A DNA stretch of 64,000 nt from positions 2,219,501-2,283,500 of the forward strand of contig NC_135550.1 in the NCBI RefSeq assembly GCF_964340395.1, in the 5' to 3' direction. Of the stretch, positions 13,501 to 28,500 are shown piece after piece. The notes beneath the pieces were generated by a model. That model saw only the letters and a list, made by a program, of their open reading frames with translations, was not told where the DNA came from and did no database searches. The stretch is from Glandiceps talaboti. Its lineage: Eukaryota > Hemichordata > Enteropneusta > Spengelidae. The number at the start of each line of letters is the position of its first letter. Positions within the stretch are counted from its first letter, which is position 1. A program made the translations under genes and the position numbers.

Positions 13501-16459
13501 AAACTTAGAAATACGTAAAGTGTCGTCCATAAATGTAAGTAATAAGTCATACTTAGAAATACGTAAAGTGTTGTCTATAAATGTAAGTAATAAGTCATAC
13601 TTAGAAATACGTAAAGTGTTGTCCACAAATAAATGTAAGTAATAAGTCATACTTAGAAATACGTAAAGTGTCGTCTATAAATGTAAGTAATAAGTCATAC
13701 TTAGAAATACGTAAAGTGTTGTCCACAAATAAATGTAAGTAATAAGTCATACTTAGAAATACATAAAGTGTTGTCTATAAATGTAAGTAATAAGTCATAC
13801 TTAGAAATACGTAAAGTGTTGTCTATAAATGTAAGTAATAAGTCATACTTAGAAATACATAAAGTGTTGTCTATAAATGTAAGTAATAAGTCATACTTAG
13901 AAATTCGTAAAGTGTTGTCGACAAATAAATGTAAGTAATAAGTCATACTTAGAAATACATAAAGTGTTGTCTATAAATGTAAGTAATAAGTCATACTTAG
14001 AAATACGTAAAGTGTTGTCTATAAATGTAAGTAATAAGTCATACTTAGAAATACATAAAGTGTTGTCTATAAATGTAAGTAATAAGTCATACTTAGAAAT
14101 ACGTAAAGTGTCGTCTATAAATGTAAGTAATAAGTCATACTTAGAAATTCGTAAAGTGTTGTCGACAAATAAATGTAAGTAATAAGTCATACTTAGAAAT
14201 ACGTAAAGTGTTGTCTATAAATGTAAGTAATAAGTCATACTTAGAAATACGTAAAGTGTCGTCCATAAATGTAAGTAATAAGTCATACTTAGAAATACAT
14301 AAAGTGTTGTCTATAAATGTAAGTAATAAGTCATACTTAGAAATACGTAAAGTGTTGTCTATAAATGTAAGTAATAAGTCATACTTAGAAATACATAAAG
14401 TGTTGTCCATAAATGTAAGTAATAAGTCATACTTAGAAATACATAAAGTGTTGTCTATAAATGTAAGTAATAAGTCATACTTAGAAATACGTAAAGTGTT
14501 GTCCATAAATGTAAGTAATAAGTCATACTTAGAAATACGTAAAGTGTCGTCTATAAATGTAAGTAATAAGTCATACTTAGAAATACGTAAAGTGTTGTCT
14601 ATAAATGTAAGTAATAAGTCATACTTAGAAATACGTAAAGTGTTGTCCATAAATGTAAGTAATAAGTCATACTTAGAAATACGTAAAGTGTTGTCTATAA
14701 ATGTAAGTAATAAGTCATACTTAGAAATACATAAAGTGTCGTCTATAAATGTTAGTAATAAGTCATACTTAGAAATACATAAAGTGTCGTCTATAAATGT
14801 AAGTAATAAGTCATACTTAGAAATTCGTAAAGTGTTGTCGACAAATAAATGTAAGTAATAAGTCATACTTAGAAATACGTAAAGTGTTGTCTATAAATGT
14901 AAGTAATAAGTCATACTTAGAAATACGTAAAGTGTTGTCTATAAATGTAAGTAATAAGTCATACTTAGAAATACGTAAAGTGTTGTCTATAAATGTAAGT
15001 AATAAGTCATACTTAGAAATACGTAAAGTGTTGTCTATAAATGTAAGTAATAAGTCATACTTAGAAATACATAAAGTGTCGTCTATAAATGTTAGTAATA
15101 AGTCATACTTAGAAATACATAAAGTGTCGTCTATAAATGTAAGTAATAAGTCATACTTAGAAATTCGTAAAGTGTTGTCGACAAATAAATGTACGTAATA
15201 AGTCATACTTAGAAATACGTAAAGTGTTGTCTATAAATGTAAGTAATAAGTCATACTTAGAAATACGTAAAGTGTTGTCTATAAATGTAAGTAATAAGTC
15301 ATACTTAGAAATACATAAAGTGTTGTCTATAAATGTAAGTAATAAGTCATACTTAGAAATACGTAAAGTGTCGTCCATAAATGTAAGTGATAAGTCATAC
15401 TTAGAAATACGTAAAGTGTTGTCTATAAATGTAAGTAATAAGTCATACTTAGAAATACGTAAAGTGTCGTCTATAAATGTAAGTAATAAGTCATACTTAG
15501 AAATACGTAAAGTGTTGTCCACAAATAAATGTAAGTAATAAGTCATACTTAGAAATACGTAAAGTGTTGTCTATAAATGTAAGTAATAAGTCATACTTAG
15601 AAATACGTAAAGTGTCGTCCATAAATGTAAGTGATAAGTCATACTTAGAAATACGTAAAGTGTCGTCTATAAATGTAAGTAATAAGTCATACTTAGAAAT
15701 ACGTAAAGTGTCGTCTATAAATGTAAGTAATAAGTCATACTTAGAAATACGTAAAGTGTCGTCTATAAATGTAAGTAATAAGTCATACTTAGAAATTCGT
15801 AAAGTGTTGTCGACAAATAAATGTACGTAATAAGTCATACTTAGAAATACGTAAAGTGTCGTCTATAAATGTAAGTAATAAGTCATACTTAGAAATACGA
15901 AAGTGTTGTCCACAAATAAATGTAAGGGATAAGTCATACTTAGAAATACGTAAAGTGTCGTCCATAAATGTAAGTGATAAGTCATACTTAGAAATACGTA
16001 AAGTGTCGTCCATAAATGTAAGTAATAAGTCATACTTAGAAATACGTAAAGTGTCGTCCATAAATGTAAGTAATAAGTCATACTTAAAAATAAATAAAGT
16101 GTTGTCCACAAATAAATGTAAGTAATGTCATACTTAAAAATACAGAAAGTGCCGTAGACTAGAGTAATTTGCTCTGTATGACTTATAAAATGAAATGTTG
16201 TACAATCTTAATCATTCTATTTGTAGCAATTGCTGACTTGCATCTTACATAAAGATATGCCATCAACCATGGATGATGCCCTCCAAGTCATAAAAGTATA
16301 CTCTCAGTTAAAGAAGGAAGATGCTTACATGTTTAGATTGAGATATCTTTTGCAACATGAACGGGTAAGCTAATCATAACATACAGCATTTGGTTTTTAC
16401 CTTCCGTAAGGAAGGTTTTATAATAGCGATGAAGTCTGTGTGTCTGTGCACGTGTGTGT

Positions 16460-16500
<41 letters not shown>

Positions 16501-19500
16501 ACCATTTCCGAAAAAACGGCTGCATCAATTCAAACAAAATTTCATAGACATGTTCCGTAGTGTAATGGCAAGAACTGTTTAGGTTTTGGTAATAATCCGA
16601 TGAATATTAATGACCAATTGTAGTAATTAATCGATCGAACGAGTATAAAGTTGGATTCAGATTCAGGTAGCATTATCTTATGAACGTTATATTGAGCGTC
16701 AGATGGCCTCAGATCCGAAGACACCTGATGGACTCAAACCTGAAATAACACCGTTGAGACTACAGGGAAGGATTCTGCTTCACTGCCGTCGGGTGTATTC
16801 GGATCTGAGGCTATCGGACGCTCAATATGACGCTACCTGAATCTGAATCTGATGCCAACTTTATACTCGTGCTCTACACTACAGTCTGGACATTCGTCTG
16901 CGCATATTTATCATGCATTAACGTTGAAATCATACTTCGGTCTAAATATTCATAGAATTTGATGCTTTTATAGAGTTTGAATCTTTAAATACAACATAAC
17001 AAACATTATTATGAGTAAGGCTCTCTGAGAAGTGGAAATTCCAGCAAATGTTTGGAAAGAATTACAACATTTTTATCGATTGATCACAGAGTGCATCGTG
17101 ACTTATCCAAGTGACATATATTCGATACAAAAAAATATATGTAAAGTGAAATGTTCTTTGATGAAAAACATGTTTACACATAAACAAGCAACAAGAAAAT
17201 CACATGGGATGAAATTTATATCTGGAAAATACATGGGCCAATTGTGTTTATTATTTTTAAAACATCGCATAGAAATTATAACTCCTAGCTGATCAATGAA
17301 GACTAAAACTGAATTATCGAAAATAAAAATTGCCTTGAAAGTTTGACTGTCATTTGACTTTATCGGCAAAAATAAAGGCCGTGGTCAAATTTCGTGAATT
17401 TTCATACAGTGATTAGCTGTGCGGTGAATTTTAGCATGATGCATTTTGATCACATTTTACTTGCATACGGACGGAAAACGGGCCAGTAAAACCTACAGTA
17501 GTCGAAAGTATGTTGCACTAAATTTCTAAAAACAAATAAGGTTACATGTTCAGAGATATAGTTGAATATCATTGCGTGGACAGATTTTACGTTGCAGGGC
17601 TTCATCTGTGTAGAATTTAATAACAAATCGAATGATGTATGTGACATGCTTAGCCTGTGCGTCTTTCTCTTAGCCCAGGCCGTTTTACGACGGGTATGTT
17701 TTCTTCACGGAAGTGAAACTGAGAAGTCTGAAAACGAACATCGACCAAACAAAACGGTATTATGAAAAATCTCACACGAAACTATGTTTTTTGAAGGTAC
17801 AAAACATGCGAGTAGGTCACTTGTAGATTGTACAGTGACTTTGGAACATTGTACATGTAGCATTCTAAAAATAACACTATTGTTATGTCGATAGCATCTC
17901 GAAGGAACACATGAAATAGCGCGCCTTTTGACGTGATTCAACTCTGACCGTATGCAAATGAGATCGAATGTCCAGACTGTAGCTCTACACTGAGAAAGAC
18001 TCTGTTTTCAGGGGTTTCGTGCCAACCTTATTTTGTGTTTCCCTTGGATCTGCACTCTGCATTGGCTGGACAAACACGAGAAAAAAGAAGACCGAGGCAG
18101 GGTATTTAAGTGATTCAAACTCACCAGAAAACTATTTTTTTCTTGGCCTTAAAATAGGTTTACAATGAGCACGGAGTTCACAAACAGGTGAAATATTTAT
18201 CCTCGTTTCGTCAAATATGGACTTATCGTTTTCAAATTTCACACACTAATGCGCAGATGAATAAAGAGTAATCTTGTGTTTTTAGATTTTCGATTAGAAG
18301 TTTAGGAAGTATTATATTGACCTCGAACCGTTTCCTTTTTATTGTGTTCTTTTCCGATTTCTCTCGATAACAAACTACCGCTGTTTGTTGCAAGGCTTGT
18401 ACATAATCATTTATCTAGCTCTGTATCTCAGGATATAAATACACTCTCACACATTTATCAAGTGTAATAATCTATAATTTATACCCAAATGTATGTGGTC
18501 AAAATATGGAAAATAGACCAAGCAGCCTCGCCTAGCCTACGAAGAAAATTTTGCGACTATGTATAAATAATGATTCTAGGACAACTGCCCCCCGGACAAC
18601 TGCCCCCCAGACAATTGCCCCTGGACAATTGCCCCCGAAGGACAACTGCCCCCCCCACCCCCCCACCCCCCCCCCCCCCCCCCACCCCCCACACTCTCAT
18701 ACTCTCGTACGGGATCGTTCAGGTCCAAGTCAGGAATTAGTCACGATTGAGAAGAGATTTCGGCTTGCCAGATTCACCTACCCGAGTGCTCGTGTGCTTC
18801 TGGATGTTTAATTCTCACTTTAAGAATACTTCCAATACAATGGAATTTACACAACCACTAAATATAGAAAATCACACCATAAGATCACGCCATCATAAAA
18901 GTTATTATATACTTTTCTCTAACCAATCATGTGAATTTCGGTTACATCATGTTTGCCCAGATTCGTCATCGCCAGTCTATTTCTGATCTATGGCCTATGC
19001 CGAATGGCCAATGGCCAATGCCGAAATGTAGAATTTATTCCCACAATTCCGAAATACAAATTGCGGCGGTAAGTTGCCGACGGTGACTTTTTAATGAATG
19101 ACAAACTAGTTTTTTCGTTCGGGGGCAGTTGTCCTTCAGGGGCAGTTGTCCTTCGGGGGCAGTTGTCCGGGGGGCAGTTGTCCTTCAGGGGGCAATTGTC
19201 CGGGGGGCAGTTGTCCTTCGGGGGCAATTGTCCGGGGGGCAGTTGTCCTTCGGGGGCAATTGTCCGGGGGCAGTTGTCCGGGGGGCAGTTGTCCTGTTAC
19301 CATCAATAATGGTGACCTATACATTGACCCCCTATATAATTAGTGTACAGTGAGGGCACGCCACTCAACAAAATCTAGACAACTTTCCTGTAGTGATTAA
19401 AGGAATGTGTAAACTCGTGGTGGGACAGAAGGACGTTCAACACGCACATGCCATATCCCAGGTATGTAGGGGATCACGAAAGCCGAGTGAAGTCAAGGAT

Positions 19501-22500
19501 GGCAAGCTTTCCTGGGCTGAGAATAGGAGGCAAGGCGGGCATTTGAACAACATTTTTGACAACTAACTTTCATTGGGACTTGACGAATCACAGATATAGA
19601 GCGAAATTTCTTGCATAAATCATGAAATTGCAAGACTATACCTTTATGGAAGGCATTCAGTTTAAATCTGGTTGTACAATCCAGTAACAACATAAAATTC
19701 CTAAATGAGAGATTTAGTCGTAGAGTTCTACGTTGTTACTAGTTTCCAATGTTAGAGGATTCCATACATGCAAGTGTTCATGATTCTGTGAAATAGGAAA
19801 TAATCATTTCATTACCATTGGCCAGTACGGTAGTATGGTATTCAAAGATAGTGCAGTACTCTAGCTTAGTGCAGTACTCTAATATAGTGAAGTATCTAGC
19901 TGAGTGCAGTATTCTAAGATAGTGCAGTATTCTAAGATAGTGAAGCATTCTAAGATAGTGAAGTATTCTAAGATAGTGCAGTATTCTAATAAAGTGAAGT
20001 ACTCAAGCTTAGTGCAGTATTCTAAGATAGTGAAATATTTTAGCTTGATGCAGTATTCTAAGATAGTGAAGTATTCTAGCTTAGTGAAGTATTCTAAGAT
20101 AGTGCAGAATTCTAGCTTGGTGCAGTATTCTAAGATAGTGAAGCATTCTAGCTTAGTGAAGTATTCTAAGATAGTGCAGTATTCTAAGATAGTGCAGTAT
20201 TCTAGCTTGGTGCAGTATTCTAAGATAGTGAAGCATTCTAGCTTAGTGAAGTATTCTAAGATAGTGCAGTATTCTAAGATAGTGAAGTATTCTAGCTTAG
20301 TGAAGTATTCTAAGATAGTGCAGTATTCTAGCTTGGTGCAGTATTCTAAGATAGTGAATTATTCTAAGATAGTGAAGCATTCTAGCTTAGTGAGGTATTC
20401 TAAGATAGTGCAGTATTCTAGCTTGGTGCAGTATTCTAAGATAGTGAAGCATTCTAGCTTAGTGAAGTATTCTAAGATAGTGCAGTATTCTAAGATAGTG
20501 CAGTATTCTAGCTTGGTGCAGTATTCTAAGATAGTGAAGCATTCTAGCTTAGTGAAGTATTCTAAGATAGTGCAGTATTCTAGCTTGGTGCAGTATTCTA
20601 AGATAGTGAAGTATTCTAAGATAGTGAAGTATTCTAGCTTGGTGCAGAATTCTAGCTTAGTGCAGTATTCTAAGATAGTGCAGTATTCTAGCTTGGTGCT
20701 GTATTCTAAGATAGTGCAGTATTCTAGCTTGGTGCAGTATTCTAAGATAGCGAAGTATTCTAGCTTAGTGCAGTATTCTAGCTTAGTACAGTATTCTAAG
20801 ATAGTGAAGTATTCTAGCTTAGTGAAGTATTCTAAGATAGTGAAGTATTCTAGCTTAGCGCATTATTCTAAGATAGTGAAGTATTCTAGCTTGGTGCAGT
20901 ATTCTAAGATAGTGCAGTATTCTAGCTTAGTGCAGTATTCTAAGATAGTGCAGTATTCTAGCTTGGTGCAGTATTCTAAGATAGTGAAGTACTCTAGCTT
21001 AGTGCAGTATTCTAGCTTAGTGCAGTATTCTATAATAGTGAAGTATTCTAGCTTAGTGCAGTATTCTAAGATAGTGAAGTATTCTAGCTTGGTGCAGTAT
21101 TCTAAGATAGTGCAGTATTCTAGCTTAGTGCAGTATTCTAAGATAGTGAAGTATTCTAGCTTGGTGCAGTATTCTAAGATAGTGCAGTATTTGTGGAGTC
21201 ATGATGGGTGAATGGTTAGTGTGACCGGCTTGGGATCTACAGGTTGCAGGTTCGAGCCCTGTCGCTGCCTGCTGTTTGCTTCTGAGTGGCTAAAGTCCTT
21301 GGGCAAGATTTGAACCACGACTGTGCCTCAGTCAACCCAGCTGTATAATTAGGGACCTGGTAGGATGTAGGTTGCAATGTGAAGGCTTTAATCCTATGCG
21401 CTGAAATGGCTGCAATGGATTGTATGCTCCCTGGTGAGTTGAGGAAGACTAAAGGGCCGTTGTGCCGTTCTGATCCGAGCGAGGGGTAATAATTGTAAAG
21501 CGCTTTGAGCATGGCGTGGGTAAGCGCTAAATAAGAACCCAACATTATTATTATTATCCTAGCTTGGTGTAGTATACTAAGATAGTGCAGTATTCTAGCT
21601 TAGTGAAGTATTAATGGTGTTCGGTAATTAGGCTATATCTGAAGAATGCTTCAAATTCATCATAATTGAAAATTTATTTAATTGAACATTTATCAAAAGC
21701 CTGAACATTTCACTCCTCCATGCATCTGGCTTACAAACTCTCATGTTCACAGACATTTCAGAGATGTTTCAAATATGCTCACAGGAAATATCAGCAGATC
21801 ATTACATAAGGGGAGCACAGGAAATTGTCAGAATGTTTGCAAGTACTTAGTCAAATAGAACGACAGTCACCTTGCCATCCAATGATTTTAAGACTGACAA
21901 ATTGCTATACATAAAATGTCCATTTACATGTAGGCTCCTTTATTGACATTATCTAACACATGTTTCAAGCCTCAGTCTAGTTCAAGTGGAGTTTGGAGAA
22001 CATTGGCAATTTTGTCTCTGCCTACCTAGTCAATCCCACCCACCATCCCCATCACCACCTTCGCTTACTTGTTTTAAATCAGGCAGTTATCTCAGACAGA
22101 CACTGTTATTGCAATTTTCTTTATCCTTTCAGCATATGCCACTATAATGCTGTATGTTGACTGTTATTAATGTCATTATCATTCATTTTCCTGCAGCTAC
22201 ATGTATAATACAAGCCTTTATATCAATCTGTTCTGTAAATCTTCTTTGGTTACTCAGCACTACCATAGTGGCCTTTTCCCCTTGTTCAATTACCCCAATA
22301 CAGTTTACAGTCAGCTGAAAACTAATCAATCAGCTCATTTCCAATACAAATTCATCACCTAGCTATGTCTGCCAGGTCTTCCCAGGTGGCTAGGATAAAG
22401 ACACCTGCCGGGTCCTCCCCGGGTGCTCTTCCTGGCGTATTGTAAATTCTCCCCAGTACAAATTCACAACCTAGCTATGTCTGCCGGGTGCTCCCCAGGT

Positions 22501-25500
22501 AGCTAATATACAGACACCTGCCAGGTCCTCCCCAGGTGCTCTTCTTGGAGTATTGTAAATTCTCCCCAGTATAAATTCACTATCTAGCTATGTCTGCCTG
22601 GTCCTCCCCAGGTAGCTAGTATACAGACACCTGCCGGGTCCTCCCCAGGTGCTCTTCACGGCTTACTGCAAATTACCCCTGTACAATTCCCCACCTAGCT
22701 ATGTCTGCTGGGTCCTCCCCAGGTAGCTACGGTTACGACACCTGCAGGCTCCTCCCCAGGTGATCTTTTTGGTGTACTTATGTTTTACATTCAGGAGCAC
22801 ACATAGGACCTAGTTGCTGGGACCTCCCCAGGTAGCCTATACTCCTTACACCTGCTGGTGATCTTCCCAGCTGCAAGTGGTGCTGAGTAGCCCTCAAGAT
22901 AGCCAAAGTTTGTGTTTTGTGTTTTTGTTTATTGATTTAACAGTTAGTTTGTTACCAGGACATTAAAGCTCAAGTTTTTCTAGACGTACTTGCCTTTCAC
23001 TATTTATGATACCAAAGCGCACCTGTCCTGAAAATATTACTAATGTAGCTTTTAGTTTTAATAAGTTATTGGCATATTTTCGGTAGGCCACAAAAAGAAA
23101 AAAATAGTTTCTGGTCAGGAAATGTTGTCTAAAGTGGTGCAACTTTATCACCATTTTCTATAAAATGACTGGCTCAATTCAAACGAAATATATTACATGT
23201 GTTCTGTAGGGTAGTGACAAGAACTGCTTAGGTTTCGGTAAACATCCATGAATATTAACAAGCAATCTACATAATTAATGGTTTTCGGTAATTAGGCTAT
23301 ATCTCAAGAATGCACCTTTCAAATTCAATATAATTTGATACATACATTTGCGATACCAAAGCGCACTTGTCCTGAAAATATTATTGATGTAGCTTTTAGT
23401 TTTAGTAAGTTATTGGCATATTTTTGTAGGCAAAAAAACAAGGAAAAATAGTTTCTCATCAGGAAATGTTGTCTAAAGTGGTGCGATGATGTGATTATTT
23501 TTTTTACATTCTCAACAAATGGTAATCAATCTACTTATCATTGCAGTTACTGTTCTTTTTATTTAGTACTTTACAGCAAGTGTGTATGTGGGGCAGATGT
23601 TATAGGCTAGTTCATGATTAGTTTTGCAGTTGTCCTCACTGGTGGCAATTAATGTAGGGAGAGTTACTTTTGTGTTTTCCCTTTCATCTGCAGACTGAAT
23701 TGGCTTACGAAAGAAAAAATTAACTCAGGAAGGGGGGTACTTAAGTGATGGGCACTGACCAGAAACAATTTTTTTTTGGCCTTTAAAACTCTTTCTATGG
23801 TGAGTGCTATGCTACAACATTCTGTAAAGCTTCACATTACATGTTGTGGTTGGCCAGAAGATCACTAACAGCAATGGACAAATAGCAATCAATGAGAAAA
23901 AATAACTTATTGCCTATGTTCTGTTGTATTCCAACAATTGTCTGTAGGAATGACAATCTCAAAACTTTGCCCTTACGGAAGACATTCAGTTTACATCTGG
24001 TCCAGCTTTAGTTTAGTTCTTATTAAATATCGTAATTCTGGTAGTTTTGCTGTGTATTTCATTTAGTAAACCAAAAGGAGAAAGGCTAAAACTACCCAGT
24101 TCTGGACCACTGAAAATGAAAAGGAAAACATGCTAGTCCACCAAGACACCTCTAACGTACAACTTTTTGAAATTAGATATGCCATCAGTTGCGAGATTTA
24201 TGGTTTGGGCTGATCACTGCAAAGATAAGAGCATGTTTTAATGACTGCATCAAACTGTTCGTTTTGCTATCAGTTGAACTATATCACACGCAGGCTATGC
24301 AAATTGGTGAGTGGGACCAGAATGTGATGTCATTCCTTGGTGCATACCTGCGCAGATTTCAAGTTCATAAGGTCATTTCAACAGCAACTGTGCAGTTTAT
24401 CAATATTGTATACTCCTATTTTGAAGTGGTGCCAGACTGGTAAACATTGTAACATATTTAGTGTACATCTGAAATACGTATCCAGTGTGCATGCAAATTT
24501 GGAAAAGACACATGCACCATAATGGGATTTTGGCACTAATTTTGGCTGGAACACGTCCCAGGGATGCATCAGAAAAAAAGTGATCACAACCTCTGCCTAT
24601 ACCAAGAAAGACTGCACCAAATTTGATGAAACTTGCTAAAGATATTGACCGAGCAAAGATATGATGGTATCGAGTCAATTAATTGCTCATTTGCATATTT
24701 GATATACTTTTGCAATAAGGGGTATACATCTCTTAATAGGAGCATTTTCAGTTCATCTCTGGTTTGTTTATTGTTTCCCTTTTACACTGTAAAATATCTT
24801 TCCCTACAAGGTGCCATGTAATAAAATAATGATTTCAAAACTGAGCTGGTAGTGTTTTTTTTTTCTCAATCTGTTTTAACGCCTCCTTTTGCTGGCTTTG
24901 ATAAACTAGCTTTACTATGACTACTTTATAATTTATTTCTGAGTTAGTTCTTTTGAACACCCTCAACTGGTGATCCTTTCAAACTGTGACCCTTTCTTCA
25001 TCCCCATTCACGATGTCTCACTTCTCAAAAGAAATTTTAGAAAGCAGAAAAAAAGGAGACAATAAACAAAAACAAATATTTGTAAAAAAAAAAGAAAGAA
25101 AGAAAGAAAGAAAAAAGAAAAAAAAGTAAACATCACACCAAAAACAAAAAATTGTTATTATAAATATGGCCAATTTCAAGCCCTTAAGTAGACTGTCAAC
25201 AGTCGTCTTTTTTTTTGTAATTTATTTTTGCTGGTGAAATTAACAGAATTAAAACATTCGATGGTCAAGACGACTGTTCTAACCCACAGTACTTTCATTG
25301 CCATGAATTATTCATGAGCACCCTCATTTATTTGCATAACAAAACAAATTGTAGCATTTTCGCTTGCACAAGACTGCTACATGCATTATGAAGTTCATTG
25401 ACATAACGCATGTTACAGCATAGATGTATCTCACTAATAGATTCATGGTTTATAGCCTCAGTAAAGAATGCGCAGTTCAGTTCATATAAGGTTCAGATAA

Positions 25501-28500
25501 GGTTAGGACTATCCCTGGAGAGTAAAAATTCACTTCACATGCATGATTGCGCGTCCAAGTTGTTGAGTTGTCCGGTCCACCATGATTATGTAAATATTAT
25601 GCTAATTTATAAATGGAACGTTTATTAAACTCAGATGCCTGGTTAACCACTAGTGGGTGAAGCTTCTGGGTTGGTACAGACATCGGATTATATTTATGTG
25701 TTCAAATCCTCAGTGAGTAGCATGTGTTCTGTATCACATGTATCGAACTAAACAGAGATTGTGCTGTACATTGTACATGCTGATTGTTATATCGCATGTT
25801 ATGGGTTATACATGTATATGTGTACATGATTAATAATATATTTTAGAAGGTTTTTTTTTTAGGAATACAACAACATATGAACTGCATCTGAAAATGATAA
25901 TTTTCACCGACAGATACCAGAATGTATTGAATTGTTAAAATCACTTGCCAGTGAAGACAGTGTGGTGTATGCCAAGAGATTACTGGTATGGACACTGAAT
26001 CTACTTGAAGAGGAAGAGATAGATCAATGTTGTGAACAAGATGAGGATGCAGATTGTACTGAATACATAGAGGTTAGCTCAATGTTTACAATTGACAGGC
26101 TTGTAAATTGAACTTCATTTTTGACTCCAAATATGACCTTTATTTCATGACTTTTGACCAAATATGACCTTTATCCATGACTTTTAGACCCCAAATATGA
26201 CCTTTATCCATGACTTTTAGACCCCAAATATGACCTTTATCCATGACTTTAGACCCCAAATATGACCTTTATCCATGACTTTAGACCCCAAATATGACCT
26301 TTATCCATGACTTTAGACCCCAAATATGACCTTTATCCATGACTTTTAGACCCCAAATATGACCTTTATCCATGACTTTAGACCCCAAATATGACCTTTA
26401 TCCATGACTTTAGACTCCAAATATGACCTTTATCCATGACTTTCGACCCCAAATATGACCTTTATCCATGACTTTCGACCCCAAATATGACCTTTATCCA
26501 TGACTTTTAGACCCCAAATATGACCTTTATCCATGACTAGATCCCAAATATGACCTTTATCCATGACTTTAGACCCCAAATATGACCTTTATCCATGACT
26601 TTAGACCCCAAATATGACCTTTATCCATGACTTTTAGACCCCAAATATGACCTTTATCCATGACTAGATCCCAAATATGACCTTTATCCATGACTTTAGA
26701 CCCCAAATATAACCTTTATCCATGACTTTAGACCCCAAATATGACCTTTATCCATGACTTTTAGACCCCAAATATGACCTTTATCCATGACTTTTAGACC
26801 CCAAATATGACCTTTATCCATGACTTTAGACCCCAAATATGACCTTTATCCATGACTTTAGACCCCAAATATGACCTTTGTCCATGACTTTAGACCCCAA
26901 ATATGACATTTATCCATGACTTTTAGACCCCAAATATGACCTTTATCCATGACTTTTAGACCCCAAATATGACCTTTATCCATGACTTTAGACCCCAAAT
27001 ATGACCTTTATCCATGACTTTTAGACCCAAATATGACTTTATCCATGACTTTTAGACCCCAAATATGACGTTTGTCCATGACTTTAGACCCCAAATATGA
27101 CCTTTATCCATGACTAGATCCCAAATATGACCTTTATCCATGACTTTAGACCCCAAATATGACCTTTATCCATGACTTTAGACCCCAAATATGACCTTTA
27201 TCCATGACTTTTAGACCCCAAATATGACCTTTGTCCATGACTTTAGACCCCAAATATGACATTTATCCATGACTTTTAGACCCCAAATATGACCTTTATC
27301 CATGACTTTTAGACTCCAAATATGACCTTTATCCATGACTGTAGACCCTAAACAACACACTACATGTACCTTTATTGATACATTTTGACTCAAAACATAT
27401 GACCTTGATGTATACTTTTTACCTTGAATATATGGCATTTTGTTGATGACCTGTGACTTTCGTAGTTTATACCATCATAGTTTTTAAATTTCACATTTTA
27501 TTTCCAGGATCAACACAAGGAGAAATTGATTGCTGCTGTGTCTGGATTAGCTGTAACCAGATTCCTTCTCAGTATGGAGGAACTAGAATCAGTTACCAGG
27601 GAAGAATTGAAGGAAACGCTTAATGACGTGGGATTCATTCATAAATTACAGGTAGACCTCATATTTATAATGTACAAGTGATGCTTACATGTTAGTTTCA
27701 ATTGTTGGCCTCCAATGGTGAAGCCGATTTGGGCTACTACGTCCCGTGTCCATTCGCCTGTGTCCAACTCTATCCAATACACATGGGCCAATTTCAACCA
27801 AACTTTTAGTGAACATCAAATAATATCCTGTGCATGCACTCGTCAGTTTATTTTTTTGATATATGCAAATTTGACCAAATATTGACCATAGTGGTAGTTA
27901 CAAAATCAATATTTCCTGCATAAACTCAAAACCTGTAATACACAGACACTTCAGGATCAATTATCAAAATCAGCCAATTCCTGCCTATTTCAGACAAACT
28001 TAGTGTTTATATATTGCCAAATTCTTTTAAATCACATTTATAAGTGAGTATACACAAGCATTATTTTTGATGCTCATGACTGAGGCCTCTATGTTGACTT
28101 TCATCTTCAAGGTAATTTTGTCATAAAATTAACATTTTGCCTAGTAATATGGAAAGCTTTGGAGATAGAGACTTTATTTTAGTGTGTATACCAATCTTCA
28201 ATGTTAAACGGGCATGTAATTGTTAAAATACATAAAGGAGCCAATTTGTACTAAACCTTGTTTAAATATCAGGTGTAGCAGTTCACATGTGCACATCATT
28301 TCGTTCTATTACCTTCACGGTAATGTCTTGACAGTACCCTTTTTCGTAGTAAGCATTCATTTTGACCTTGCTCACTGGAAGCACGATAGATATCTCTATC
28401 AATCACTCCTACTGCCACAGAGACACTCGGAAATGTATAAGCACAAGAAGTTTTAAGGCATTCTCTGCTGATTTATTTGCATCTGACATATCATCTGCCA

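Noticed and set aside
13129-16125. Many frames of 60-241 codons on both strands
   Set aside because: They are translations of the 48-bp array; they break wherever a 52-bp unit shifts the frame.
19094-19353. Gly/Cys/Ser-rich small proteins
   Set aside because: They are translations of the GGGGGCAGTTGTCC subterminal repeats in three frames.
19904-21211. 435-codon plus-strand frame of YSKIV/YSSLV repeats
   Set aside because: It is a product of the 18-bp array; the frame ends in the SINE.
21191-21275. Functional tRNA gene
   Set aside because: The A and B boxes are present, but no convincing acceptor and anticodon stems can be drawn, and the sequence continues into a SINE body and tail.
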